A stretch of 64,000 nucleotides of DNA from Aureobasidium sp. EXF-3400 (GCA_024195585.1 SWBL01000213.1:24386-88385), one strand, 5' to 3'. Shown: positions 23,801 to 34,855, counted from the first letter of the stretch. Notes: generated from the letters alone by a model not told the origin. Made by a program: numbers and translations.

Positions 23801-23898
23801 TCGTCTCCAGATTTTAATCCATCGAGGTTCTTGTCCAGGAAGCCTGTTACGGGCGTCTTGCGGTCGACATAGACGACAGCGAAAGCATTGCTCGTCAT
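20801..23898 (-). CDS. PDE2: 3',5'-cyclic-nucleotide phosphodiesterase (high-affinity, Pde2/class I type)
   Basis: Six exons were joined: 23748-23898, 23389-23690, 23045-23337, 22821-22987, 22167-22765 and 20801-22114. The five introns are 51-57 nt with GT-AG ends, and all phases agree. The product has 941 residues. Class I phosphodiesterases hydrolyse cAMP to AMP and damp PKA signalling. The N-terminus (AFAVVYVDRKTPV) is that of the fungal enzymes. The metal-binding catalytic core is complete: YHNFRHIVDVLQ (His326 and His330), SAIGHDVGHPG (His386, Asp387, His390), TDMGLHFKYM, and MKCADISNVARKYDVAARWA formed across the exon 5/6 splice. The core ends near residue 575 with IGFMSIFAGPLFEGI. A ~350-residue Ser/Pro-rich tail follows, longer than in yeast Pde2, possibly a site of phospho-regulation. 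The start at 23898 is the first ATG of the frame. Confidence 0.94.
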
Positions 23899-26694
23899 GG
23901 TTACTCGATTCGGTTCGGCCTTGAGGCCTCTATCGCATTGCGCAGCCGATGAAAAGTCGCAAAAGACGAGCAGATCAGCACATTCGGCAGCAGTCAAGGC
24001 AGTGTCTCAGAGTCGAGGGGAGTAGGTCAGACAGGCGGCCGATGTGTCAGGTTGTCGCGTCGCAGCAGATTGAGTGGGAGAGGATTGGCGACGAGCGGAC
24101 GGGCGAGGTGGTTGGTCGAGGAGGGTATGCGACGACGCAATTCGGGCAGGAATGTGGGAATTGATGGAGCGGTCGGTCGTGGTCGGGGATTCGAGGTGGT
24201 GACTTTGGGAGTCGAAGTTAAAGATACGGACGGCAAGGAAAAGAGGAGGGCACTATCATATGGCGGGCATGTCACGCGAGGAAAGGCGTGCGGAAATAGG
24301 AGAGGTAGCGAGTATGGGAAAGCAGCAACGAGTTAACGTCGAGTTAACGGTGTCAAGCTGGAAGCGTAAAGGTTGCTTCTTCCCCACTCTAGAAGGCTGC
24401 CCGTACAGCAGGGCAAGCCGCCAGCAAGCCCTCGAGTCCGCCTAGCTACCTAGTATTAATCTCGCATCCGCCCATGACGCCCGTTGCATTCCCATCAGAA
24501 ACGTTGTGCTTGTCGCTCCCATGCCTGTCGCTGTCTCTGAATGCGTCCAAGTCGCCTCCCGAACCGGTTCCATTCGTGTGCACTGCTCGACTGCGTCTCT
24601 GTCCACTCTGTGCTCTAATCTCGAGCCCGCCTCGACGTCCTGCATCGAGGCATGCTTTGGGCAGCCCACAGGACGGAAGCGCACGTCAGCGACTGTCACG
24701 CCAAGTCCTTCGATGATTGTTCCACGTTTCTTCCATCTGATCATCCATGCCCAACTCGGCCTCTGCACCCACAGCGACGGTGGGACTAGACGATCGAATT
24801 CCAATAGCATCTGCCACTCTGTTACTGCTTCTGTTTTCCAATACTCCAGCAACCCAATCCGTTCCCAATCGCACTCCCGTTTAGCTGCCTGCTGAAGAAC
24901 GGTCAAAACTGCCGATGCGAATTGCGACTCTGCTTTTTTGCTACTCAGCTCAGACCGCCTTGCAATCGCGCCGCCGCCCGCCCGTCTGTCGCTCGGTCAG
25001 AGCAAACGCCCTTGTATATGTCGGCAAGGTTAATCTCTGCTCTACAGGCAAGCAGATGCTGCCGCCGGTACGCCTGCTCGGACCCTCAGCCAGCGTCAGA
25101 GCCCAACGCCTTGCCCATATTCATCATGCCTGTAAGGCTTAGTCGACCTGCATATTGACTGTACCCGTAATTCTGGAAGCCAAGCTGTACCTGCTGTCGC
25201 TGCGTACCTCGTATCCTCAGGTTCAATCTTCCGACAAGGTTCTGATTGATGGGTTCTCGCCGACACGACTCGCACGAAATTGTGGATGCGCCTGGTCCTG
25301 CCTTACGGTAGGTGACATGTCGTGCATGTTACGAGCTGGCAACCGTCAAACATTGTTATGTCATCCGATGGAGTAAGCTCCTGCTCCAGAGCCACATATG
25401 TCTGGTCATTCATCTGTTCATCATCCTGCTCACCCAGCAGGGACACTCCTCCGCTTGCGGCTCTCCATAAACAGCCAGGAGATTTGCTGACAGGCTAAGT
25501 CTGTTGACTATGGCAGATGACTGCCGATGTCATGACTCGTAGTTACCTCTGAGCTCCGATTTTGCTTACCGATCACCTAGACCAGTCCTAGTCGACGATG
25601 TTGGTTTCCTTTGAAGCAGCATTATCACCAGTGTCATTCGGCCCGAGATCAGTAAATGCTGCATATACCATGTGAGGTATAGAAACGTACCCAACGAGAG
25701 GCAACGTTGATCAAAAAACATCAGATGGGGTTTCAACACCAATGGAAAACCACCACTCGGGATGGATGCGTATCCAGAAGAAATCCGATGTCCAGACTCC
25801 ATCGTTTCATGCAGTGTCTGAGCGATATGTGTCTGTCTTTGCTTTTTCTGCTCTTTCATTCTTTACTTTCTCAATCATGTCTGTAGCAACATATAATGAT
25901 TGCGATGCCATACAGTATTACCCTACCTCGTCATGCTAATTATCCTCTATCGTGGAATCATAGATAGCACATACTGAGCAGACGGACCATCGAGGACAGT
26001 ATTTTGACACGGCGTCTTCTCGTCGTGCGGAACACATGGACTATGCAGTCAAATGTCCAGTTGGTATTCTGATGAGCGAAAGGCATATCAGAGAGGGCAG
26101 CCACAAATAGTGAATTGCTCAGATGATCAGTGGTTCTTGAATGACATGTAAGAGAGCTGGTCACGTTGCCCCTCAACCGACCCCTCGATTCTTGGCAAGA
26201 TCGACTGTTGATGGCCGGATGCGGGGTGTTCGAGCAGCCAACAAGGTAGCGCTGTAGACCGCCATCTCAACACTCTACCACAACCCAGTCTCTTTGTTCG
26301 ACCCAGTATACCTCTTGAATCGTCTCGGGCAGTCTGCGCGACTGTCCTATATCCACTCGGCCACCAAGACAGCATCTCTTTGTACGTCAGACAGGCTTCG
26401 GACTTGGCCGATAACCACGTCCAACACGTCACGCCTACACGTCCTGGCCGGCGGCAGCACGACCTGACCGTCACTCCTGCTGCGGCACTGTCGCAGTCTT
26501 GCTCCGTCCCGTGCACTCTCTGACGTGCTGTGTGCGAGACAAGCACTCACTGGACTCCCGACAAGACCCATCACATCTACCATCACCGTCATCTCAACTC
26601 CGCTTCGTCCGTCTCGCCCTCCTTAACACCGTCCTGCCCACTTGTCGACCCTGGTCTGCGAGTGGTCTACCAACATCTTCCACAGACTCCCCAT
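23899..26694. promoter_or_regulatory. Long divergent intergenic region of the phosphodiesterase and BCAS3-like genes
   Basis: 2.8 kb without a convincing gene in a region where genes otherwise sit 0.2-1.5 kb apart. The longest frames (minus 24442-24906, plus 24506-24895) overlap each other antisense and have no recognisable domain or start context. No tRNA, repeat or transposon remnant was seen. Long divergent upstream regions are common for heavily regulated signalling genes, so extended promoters, long 5' UTRs or a noncoding RNA are all possible. Confidence 0.35.
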
Positions 26695-29600
26695 ATGCCA
26701 TCATCCAACGACGAGGTGTTCCACGCTGAAGATACGCCGGATGAAGCAAAGGGAAACAAGGCCAGCCGAAAGAAACAGAAGAAGAAGGCAGCCAAGCAGA
26801 GACTCGAAGCCGAAGATGACTCTGCTAAGGACTCGTCGTCTGAAGGCCCTCATCTCTCGCCAGATCTGTGAGTAGCTGTCCCCTGACCCTCTGACACACG
26901 TAGCTAATCAAGATCGCTCAGAGCACCGACACTTGCACCCATCGCGCCTTCACCCCCACCTTCTCGTTCACCCAGTCCCCCTCTAGACAACCGCCTGTCT
27001 GCTCCAACGCCCGATTTCTCTCCACCTGAGAAGGGCCCTTCACCCTTGTCCAAGATACCTGCTTTGCAATCCCCCAGGCAGCAGCCGCACCCTTTCGCCC
27101 CGACCTCAGAGCCCTCTCCTCCACAAGATGGTGTTATGCTAGGACACGATGGCTCGAAACTCCCTTCTCGCCTGTCCGGTGCTGGATCTCCACTCCATGC
27201 TGCTTCTTTGTCCTCGTCACCCCAGGGCGGCATTCGTTTACCTCAAAACTTCATGTCAAGAGCCTTCTCCGACACGACAAACGTTCCTTACGCGACGACA
27301 CCATCGACACAACCCATGAACTTCGTCAACACCAATCAGGCCCAGGCATATGAACCTCTGCCTCCCCACATGCCGCAACGCCACTTCTCAAGACTGGCCG
27401 AGTACGATTTCAGCAGACCAGTCCACCCAGACAAGTTCTTGCAAGCTGGATCGAGAGGCTATTACTGCGGCTTTGACACATGGCAAACACCCAAGACCAT
27501 CTCGTCGACAGGCACAAGTTCGGTCGTCGTTGTTGGCTTTGAAGGTGGTTTAGAGGTTCACAGAGTAAATCGACAGAAGACTGAGGTTCTTGGACGCCTG
27601 GAGGGCTTGCAGGGTGGTGTCATTGACGCAAAGATTCTTCCATGGACAGCTCGAGACGATCCTCTGGGGCATCTACGTCCTCTAGTGGCTTGCGTCATTC
27701 ATGGACCTGTGCTCGGCCGCGATCCTGCTCCACCTTCCGCTGCCGACATCAAAGAGTATCACACCTTTGTTGAGGTCTTCTCTATGAGAACATGGCAACG
27801 AGTGGGCAGACTTTTCCAGACCCAACCCGAAAGAACCCATCAATCGGTCGCAATGAAGGGTTTCGCACCTCCTCCTCCCATCGGCAATCTCAGTATTGCT
27901 GCCGAAGGACGATTCATTCTGGTCACTTCTGGCGTGAGTGGTGAGATCTATGTATTCGCCGTTCGAAGCAAACAGTCAGCAGCTGAACAGCAGCCGTTCT
28001 ACTGCCTCGTAAAGTACTGGTCAAGCCTAAAACAAAGATCCTCATCCTCGGACGACAGGCACACGATCACGACCGGCGACTCAGGAGCTTCGAGATCAAA
28101 AAGCGCGAAAAGAGCTGTATACGCGTTGAGCGATCGCTGGCTAGCGATCAAGCCACCGCTCAAGTCATCTTCCCAGATGACTCTGAAGGGTACTACCGGA
28201 ACCATCAGCCACATTGACTCTGCTACCATTGCGAGCCATGCTTGTCCAGCTCAACCTCTACCAAATTGTGAGGTTGATGCGCCGTTCAACGATAGTCTAA
28301 TCAGCCGTGTTGCCAAGACCACTACACGAGAGATATACAAAGGTGCCCAGCAAGGTTTCCAAGCATTGAAGACGTACATCAATCGCCCGGCGAACCCGAA
28401 CGGTGATCCCGCCTACTACGGATCTCCCCAGTCGCCTCAAGTTGAGCAAAGTGCCTTTCCGCCCACTCATGCCCAGAGCAACGAACCGCAAACCTCGCCT
28501 ATAGAGCCGGCCCTAGTGTCAATCATTGACCTTGAAAAATTGCTCGAACGTGCGGAGCGCGAGATCAAAGGAAGCCAGCCTCCTTCATCCACCTTCCATC
28601 TCAACGATGGATGTTCTTTCCTTTCGTTCTCTCCCAACGGACTATCTCTACTTGCTACCAACCACGTTGGAGACGAGTCGAGGGTCTGGGATCTGACTCG
28701 CATCAACGACGGTAGAGCAGCAATTGCGGACCCATCCTTCGTTGGTTCTATTCGTTTAGTCTCGAGGTTCCCCAGGCTGTCGCCGTCGGTAGTGACCGAT
28801 GCTATCTGGACAGTACGTGGCGACCGCATCGCCATCGTTACCGATAAAGGCACTGTGCACCTTTACGGGATGCAGTCACTGGAATACAAGCCTACGGCTA
28901 TGTTGCCATCAAATTTCCCATCTCCAGGTTCATCGCCACGCGAAGAAGCCCAAGCACCTGCAGGAGGTTTCATGAGCAACATGCGTGCAGGGTGGCAGAG
29001 CATCCACGGTCTGGCGACTAGACCACGCAATGGCTCAAGCGGCATTGTCAGTACTCTTGGCAATGCGTCGATGGCTGCAAGATATGCAGGAGGAAGAGCT
29101 GTACGTCAAGGACTATCAAAGGGTTTGGGTATGGCTGCCGAAGGCGCTCACCACATCCGACATGCCGAAGACAACAAGATTCGCTTGCATCCAGTCCACC
29201 AATCTGTTGCACCGAGGTGTGTACAGTGGCAGCATGGCAACGACAGAGATATCATTGCGACTCTGTGTAACGGTGTCCTGACCTTGTGGGCTGTCAAGAA
29301 TGTCAGTCACACCCAGCACAGGAAAACTGTGGTCAGCCCTGCTATAGAGAAGACGCCACTCGGGTCACATACTCTTCCAACAATGTCTAGCGACGTGTTG
29401 CCGCCATCAGTACTCGGCTTGCTCGAACCAGATGGACCACACGGTGGATGTGCTCGCGAAGGCCCACACGGATTCTGTGTTTGGGATGCCTCTCCAGCTC
29501 AACAACAAAGACGTGCTTCCACTGTCAGCTTAAGCAAGAGGAAAGTGAGGGTACCTCACCAAGACAAAGACACAAACCCATCTTATATGCCTTACCACCG

Positions 29601-29868
29601 CCTACCTACTGTCAACCTCTTTACGACATCTCACTCCAAGGGTCAGACCGATGAGTTAGATGATACCTGGGTGTTCGGCTTGCCTCTGGCACCCAGCAGT
29701 AGAGTCAGCAGCCAGCAGGATGACACAGCAGGCACCTATGACGATGGCATCACCGAAGAAGACATGGAAGGCTTTGTTGGCCAAATGGACGAAACTCTTC
29801 GAGGTCAAGGATTCTCAAACAAAAACCATGGTGAAGAGTTTGAGGAAGAGAAGTTGGTTGACATGTAA
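26695..29868 (+). CDS. BCAS3-domain WD40 protein, probable autophagy/phosphoinositide-binding factor
   Basis: Exon 1 is 26695-26867. A 54 nt intron (26868-26921, GTGAGT, branch CTAATC, CAG) joins exon 2 at 26922-29868, for 1,039 residues. The first ~180 residues are Lys/Glu-rich and then Pro/Ser-rich. A WD40-like propeller follows (TSSVVVVGFEGGLEVHRVNR, RPLVACVIHGPVLG, LSIAAEGRFILVTSGVSGEIYVF) with a long insert. Its second half contains CSFLSFSPNGLSLLATNHVG, DESRVWDLTRI and the BCAS3-type block AIWTVRGDRIAIVTDKGTVH. A Gly/Ala/Arg segment (MAARYAGGRAVRQGLSKGLG) and an acidic C-terminus follow. Human BCAS3 acts with C16orf70/PHAF1 at the phagophore, and related PROPPINs bind PI3P. A role in autophagy here is inference from family. 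The second exon alone lacks a usable ATG near its start. Confidence 0.83.
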
Positions 29869-30185
29869 ATGCACAGACATGGCAAGATTGCAACTCTTTC
29901 TCCTTGCGACACACGGTGATTTTACGATGGCAGATGATGATTAAGGCGTTTTGTTGGGGCACAGGGTTGTGATTATTAGACGCAATTAGATACCACTTTT
30001 CTCTTTAGGCACAGAATGGAAACGATCGTTTCACAACATGAACAGTCGGTAATGTGTCAAAGAACTTGGGCACATCTTGCTTCAGTCGTGTTACAACATA
30101 CTTCATTTTCATCATTATCAATTCTTTCTGCCGCTATGTACTGTGCTGTTCGGCAGGGCTCTTTCTCTCGTTATTTCCTCAAGAT
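29869..30185. other. Convergent 3' regions of the BCAS3-like and SANT-WD40 genes
   Basis: 317 bp of AT-rich sequence between opposing stop codons; presumed 3' UTRs only. Confidence 0.35.
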
Positions 30186-33100
30186 TTAGTAAGGAGCTTC
30201 GAGATCACTATCGCTCTCGCTTGCCGAAACCTCACGCACGAACCTGTCTCTCTCATCCTCCGAGTCGCAAAGGTCAACGACATCAGTATCTCCTTCCTCA
30301 ACTTTTCCTCTGGGTGCGCTTGCCTTGACTTGCTCAATGACCTCGTAACCCAAAGCTCCAATCCTCCATGCTGTACCACAGGTTCTACAGCCAATAGCAC
30401 GAGCTTTGGAACTGATCGTCGCCTTGTTGCCACAGCGGAAGCAGTCAGTCTCGGCGCGCTTCTTGATCCAATCGCTGCTGGGATCTGGAATGCGCTCCGA
30501 CAACCAGACTTCTTTCGCTACGTAGTCGTCTGGTAGAGGGATGAAGCCACAGTCAAGGCTACATGGGTCGGTTGGGCGAAGACCGGACTTGCGAGTTTGC
30601 TTTTTGCGACGTCTGAGGGACATGAGGATCTTATCCTGCAGTTTTTGGCTCTCTTCTCTGGCTGTGGCTGTCTCTTTGAGTATTTCTCTGGAAGCCCTGG
30701 TAGCTGCCTCTGCGGTAAGACGCCAGGGACCGCTGTAGTTCGGACCTTGAACCACTTGTCTGAAAGGCATAGTTCCCGCTGGCTTGACCTCGAGTTCTTG
30801 AGTCTCCAGCATGTTTTGACAGTCCCAGAGTATCGGAGCAGAACCATCCTCCTCTTGCAAAGGCGATTGTTCGACACTGAATCTTGCTGTAGTCATTCTG
30901 TTGAATCTCGCACCGTCGTTGCCGACAGAGAGCAGATTCAATCTCGCAGCATCCTCTCCGATCAAAAGACGAGAAAAGTCTGGACTGAATGCACCAGACA
31001 TGACGGCCGAGTTGAGCTGCACGACGTCGCGGATGTGCTTATCCGAATCGCTGCGGTAGGGGTCCCAGCATGCGACAACTCCATCGGAGGAGCCAGTGTA
31101 CAGCCGGTCTCTTTCAGAGCCCCAGGACAGGAAACGGACACCCGTGTCTGTCTCCCACCTCTTCTTTCCGTAAGGCATGATGGCCAAGGATTCTCCGTGT
31201 TTAAGCGCATTGAGAGGATGTTGGCCGTGTTTTGCATATCGAACATCCCATATGTAGACGCAACCTTCAGTACTGCCCACTGCGATAAGATTGTTATCGT
31301 GAGGAGAGTACACAACATCATTGATATCCCACGCTGGGCAGTCCAGCTCCATGGTATGCTGAGCTCGAGTCTGCTGAGGCGAGTAAAGACGCACGACCGA
31401 GTGTATTCCATGGCTTACATGACCCATAGGCCTGCTTGCTACTGCGAATATAGTTGAGTTACCGCCAGGAGTTGGGTTCCAAGCCAGATCGAAGACGTTT
31501 CGGTTTGGAGCGTCGGTTTCCATTCTTTGTTGTGTTCTGATATCCCATAGGCCTACCTCGCCTTCTTTGTCGCGGTGATCATCTTCTTGGTAGATCACTT
31601 CGGCTTCCCTCGAAAAGCCTGCGAGCAAGTAATCTTGGTGATGATGTGCAATACCCCACTTTAGCGCAGATGGGTTTCTGTTTACCTGTGGCAGGCCTGA
31701 GAAGCTGACAGGGCCTGCTAATTCGTCGTCGTAGTGAGAGTAGACATGGATAGAGTCAGAACCGGAAGAAGCATTTCCGGTAGCAACCAGTCCACTGTTG
31801 CTAACGGAGAGGAAATCAACCGATGCTGGATGCTTGCGTTTGCAAACAAGTGTCGTGTCGAGTGGAGAGCTACCAACTCTATACTTATGTAGATGCTTAT
31901 CAATTCCGGTAGAGTACATGTATTTACTTTCTGGACTGAACGCCACTGCCTGTACAGTAGAGAACAGCTCTTTCCGGCGACCGTCGGGCAACCGGCACTT
32001 TATGGTGTGATGCGGCAGCTCTTTGATCTTCTGTGTCGCAGCACTTCCTATAACAAGGTTACGAGGCTTGTTATAGTCGACGGACTGTATGTCTGTCACA
32101 GCGACTGCACCTGCAGCAAAGGATTCGCCATCTGGTGACCATGCGATTGTTGAGACATCACCTGAAGCATTATCCATGTAGGCTTGTGCACCCATGCTGC
32201 TGTAGACAAGATCTCTGACACCTGCTTGGAATTTTCTTGGCCATTCGCGACCAAGAGTAGAACCAAGTTCTCGATGTCGAACGAGATAGTTCAGAGGTCG
32301 CACGCTTCGCCGACAACGATTTGGGTCATCTACAGCCTCGGTCTCTTCTTCTTTTTCTTGAGACGCTACAAGAGAGTCCACGAGGTTAGCTTGAGCATGC
32401 GCACGTCGCAACTCTCGGTTCACATAGGGTGCCTCCTTCCCGGTGGCATGCTGGGAGAAGGAACTTGTAGCAACTGGTCTGGCAGTGCGCTTCGTTAGGA
32501 CTTTTGAATACCTCGATTGCATCGATGCCCACTTCCTCCCTGGGAAAAAGCGTTCGAAGTCTTTCCAGGAAATCTTAACGACCTCTTTCAAGTGTATGAC
32601 CAAGGCGTCTTCCTCTGGAGTAAAGGGCTGTCCGAATCTGTTGGCGAATGGCCGAATTTTAGATAGATCTGTCGGAAACTTGAATTTTTGGTGCGAATCA
32701 TTCTCCACGGAGCCCACGACATCGTCTTGAGATACATTCGATGAGATCAATGGTGTTGAACTCTCTGGTCGCGGTATAGAGGAGCGGGTGCGTCGAATTC
32801 GTTTTATCGGTTCGTCGTCATCAAGCTCCACCAGCTTCCTCTTGCCAACGCGTGGTGAGTTCTGGCTTGAAGAGCCGTTGCCAGCTGATCTTGGGCTGGC
32901 AGCAGCTACTACAGGATCGTCTTCGTCCGAGGAGTCGATCTCAATAACCGAAGTGTTCAGCATGGGCTTATGAGAAGGAAGGTGCTGTCTTGCAGGTGAT
33001 GGCGGAGGCTTTTTTGGACTCGTAGGTAGTCTGACTGGCTCTTTGCATGGTGAGACCTTTTGTGGATTTGGACCTGTGTGAGGAGATGAGTTGGCACCAG

Positions 33101-33962
33101 ATGATGATGGCTTCGCATTGACGACAGAACTTCTAGAGGAAGGTGCGATGGGTGAGGCCACTTTCTTCGACAAGACCTCTTGTGGGTGGCCTTGATTCTT
33201 GTCCCCTTGTTTCGAAACATTGTTTGGCGAAGCTTTTGAATGTGTGCTCGATGACGGTGGTGCGTTTTGCTTATGTTGTACAGGAGGAGTCCATGTCGGC
33301 TTGGAGACGACCGGCGGTCTCTTTACAGGCTGCGAGGCGGCGGGCCTTGTTGAGTTTCCCGCAAAGGCTGACGGGAAAACTTTTGTGGTGGCTGGGGTGA
33401 GAGCATAAGGTCGAGGGGATCGATCGGGGGCCGCTGGCAGCGGCTGCTGGGATAGTTGTGGTCGTGCGGGCGGCACTGGGATTGATCCAGGTGCAGGGAC
33501 TGGTGCAGTAGATGAAGGTGCTGAACCAGACTTCGAGAGAGCAGCGAGCAAGCGTTGTGTCGCAGGGTTTGTTATTGAAACCCTGTTGTACTGTGGATGT
33601 TGCTGCTGCTGCTGCTGTTGTTGACGTTGCTGAGGCCGTTGCTGAGGCAGTTGCTGTGGCAGTTGCTGCTGCTGTTGCGCCGCAACCAGATGGGGCGGTA
33701 GAGAGGGTTGTATATTTGGTCTGGCGATAGGTTGGGCAGTGTTGGCCTTCGGTTTCGAGGCGACTTGATCATTGCGTTGCTTGCGCGTGTCCCAGATGAC
33801 CTTGGGCTCGTGGTCGCTGTCGCTTTCTGAGGGCGTGAAGAACAGTGTGTCCGGTATGCGCTGTGGTACATGGCGACTTTGCGACTCGGGCAGTGGAGGG
33901 CTGTCCTCGATCTCGATCACCACTCGACCTCGCTGAGACATTGTCGGATCTCGCTGAGACAT
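30186..33962 (-). CDS. SANT/Myb-like, WD40 and zinc-ribbon protein; candidate CUL4-DDB1 substrate receptor
   Basis: A single open frame from ATG 33962 encodes 1,258 residues; an upstream in-frame TTG was not accepted as start. The first ~430 residues are disordered and include a Gln/Pro tract at about 95-120. A SANT/Myb-like domain lies at about 444-490 (FTPEEDALVIHLKEVVKISW, then FERFFPGRKWASMQSRY). A WD40 region covers about 570-1000 (STIAWSPDGESFAAGAVA, VAFSPESKYMYSTGIDKHL, TGSSDGVVACWDPYR). Two blades end in WDxR motifs (GLWDIRTQQ near 803, YIWDVRYAK near 903), the DDB1-contact signature of DCAF proteins. A C-x2-C/C-x2-C zinc ribbon sits at about 1170-1200 (DCFRCGNK, GCRTCGTAW). The C-terminus is acidic. 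Chromatin-linked DCAFs such as Neurospora DIM-9 or fission yeast Raf1 are possible relatives, but this is a hypothesis. MSQR is repeated at residues 1 and 8 because of a 21 bp duplication. Confidence 0.75.
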   Translation of the reverse strand: MSQRDPTMSQRGRVVIEIEDSPPLPESQSRHVPQRIPDTLFFTPSESDSDHEPKVIWDTRKQRNDQVASKPKANTAQPIARPNIQPSLPPHLVAAQQQQQLPQQLPQQRPQQRQQQQQQQQHPQYNRVSITNPATQRLLAALSKSGSAPSSTAPVPAPGSIPVPPARPQLSQQPLPAAPDRSPRPYALTPATTKVFPSAFAGNSTRPAASQPVKRPPVVSKPTWTPPVQHKQNAPPSSSTHSKASPNNVSKQGDKNQGHPQEVLSKKVASPIAPSSRSSVVNAKPSSSGANSSPHTGPNPQKVSPCKEPVRLPTSPKKPPPSPARQHLPSHKPMLNTSVIEIDSSDEDDPVVAAASPRSAGNGSSSQNSPRVGKRKLVELDDDEPIKRIRRTRSSIPRPESSTPLISSNVSQDDVVGSVENDSHQKFKFPTDLSKIRPFANRFGQPFTPEEDALVIHLKEVVKISWKDFERFFPGRKWASMQSRYSKVLTKRTARPVATSSFSQHATGKEAPYVNRELRRAHAQANLVDSLVASQEKEEETEAVDDPNRCRRSVRPLNYLVRHRELGSTLGREWPRKFQAGVRDLVYSSMGAQAYMDNASGDVSTIAWSPDGESFAAGAVAVTDIQSVDYNKPRNLVIGSAATQKIKELPHHTIKCRLPDGRRKELFSTVQAVAFSPESKYMYSTGIDKHLHKYRVGSSPLDTTLVCKRKHPASVDFLSVSNSGLVATGNASSGSDSIHVYSHYDDELAGPVSFSGLPQVNRNPSALKWGIAHHHQDYLLAGFSREAEVIYQEDDHRDKEGEVGLWDIRTQQRMETDAPNRNVFDLAWNPTPGGNSTIFAVASRPMGHVSHGIHSVVRLYSPQQTRAQHTMELDCPAWDINDVVYSPHDNNLIAVGSTEGCVYIWDVRYAKHGQHPLNALKHGESLAIMPYGKKRWETDTGVRFLSWGSERDRLYTGSSDGVVACWDPYRSDSDKHIRDVVQLNSAVMSGAFSPDFSRLLIGEDAARLNLLSVGNDGARFNRMTTARFSVEQSPLQEEDGSAPILWDCQNMLETQELEVKPAGTMPFRQVVQGPNYSGPWRLTAEAATRASREILKETATAREESQKLQDKILMSLRRRKKQTRKSGLRPTDPCSLDCGFIPLPDDYVAKEVWLSERIPDPSSDWIKKRAETDCFRCGNKATISSKARAIGCRTCGTAWRIGALGYEVIEQVKASAPRGKVEEGDTDVVDLCDSEDERDRFVREVSASESDSDLEAPY
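33590..33690. repeat. CAG/CAA-type microsatellite coding for glutamine tract
   Basis: Imperfect tandem tgctgttg-type triplets on the plus strand encode, on the minus strand, a Gln/Pro-rich run in the SANT-WD40 protein. It is in-frame and has no stop. Confidence 0.8.
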
Positions 33963-33967
33963 TGTCG
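33929..33967. repeat. Direct repeat of 18 bp with 21 bp period at the SANT-WD40 start codon
   Basis: The 18-mer ctcgctgagacattgtcg occurs at 33929-33946 and again at 33950-33967, separated by gat. On the minus strand each copy contains an in-frame ATG, so the protein starts MSQRDPTMSQRG. Confidence 0.95.
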
Positions 33968-34611
33968 TCGTCGTGAACAGCCAACCGCGGAACAATAGAG
34001 GGTTCTGTCGTGTTTGCTCATTGCCATGAGTTGGCGTATGTCAGCTCGCCGACCGAGTGAATGCTGCAGTGGACGCTGAGTGCTGCAGCGGAGAAGTGAA
34101 CGCTGAGCGAGATTGTGAGAAGACGCGTTGTGGAGCCTGATGACGCGCACGCGATAGATCACTTTATCTTATACCATTCCATTTTCGATGTATTTTTTAT
34201 TCTCAAGACGTTGCTTTGAGGGTCACAGTGTGTTTCGGTGTTATCATCTAACTCTAGAACTCATTGGTACATCGTGTGTCGTCAAGAGTACCCCTTACTA
34301 TTGAGGTCCGGCTTCTGCTTGCCCGCGAAGCGTCCTCGAATGGAGTTCCTTCACTAACCCCCACCGCACGTTCATCCGAGCACCAGGGGCTGGTCTGTAG
34401 TGTTTGCGCCCCCTCCTCCCCTCTTCTGCTGCGGGAGTGGTGTGTTTGATGTGTGGCTGCTAGGACTTCCAGCTGGCCAGACCTCAAACTTTCGAGGCAT
34501 TCTCGATGTGATCGGACTTGGTTCCTCGAGTCGCAATTGTAGCAAGCAAACTCAAGCGCGAGGAAAGGACTCAGTATCCTTCGTCTTGCATCTTGTCCAT
34601 AAGCCGTAGCC
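33963..34611. other. Promoter of the SANT-WD40 gene and 3' flank of NCE101
   Basis: 649 bp between two minus-strand genes; no gene was recognised. Confidence 0.35.
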
Positions 34612-34855
34612 TCACGAGCTCAAGCCAGTAGCCTTTCCAATTCTTTTCTTGAGCGATTCGATTGTATCTTGTGTCGTCTTGCCCTTCTCCTTCTCGTCAC
34701 GGTTGATGCGAACAATTGCTGCGGATCCTCCGATGAACAACGCAAAGACTGGGTCAAGGTTCCTGTCGAATCCCATCAGTCACCCCTTCTATTGGTCGTC
34801 CATGGTGGTACACTACTGACTTGGAGATGATGTAGGCGTAGCGTGGGGCAGACAT
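34612..34855 (-). CDS. NCE101: Nce101/Nce1-like non-classical export protein (61 residues)
   Basis: A small gene of two exons, 34821-34855 and 34612-34762, with a 58 nt intron (34763-34820, GTCAGT...CAG, branch CTGAT). The joined product is 61 residues: SAPRYAYIISKNLDPVFALF, IGGSAAIVRINRDEKEKGK, then a Thr/Lys-rich tail ending GLSS. The pattern of one short hydrophobic helix containing DPVFAxFIG, followed by RINREEKEKG, is that of the fungal Nce101 family, which are single-pass small membrane proteins first linked to non-classical secretion in yeast. The biochemical role is not settled in the literature. Both exons are too short to be seen as separate long frames, so the call rests on the splice junction and the conserved motif. 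Confidence 0.85.

Noticed and set aside
24442..24906. Overlapping 129- and 154-codon frames on opposite strands
   Set aside because: No ATG in good position, no domain and full antisense overlap; more likely noncoding spacer.
26270..26330. B-box-like TGTTCGACCC suggesting a tRNA
   Set aside because: No paired acceptor, D or T stems could be folded around it.
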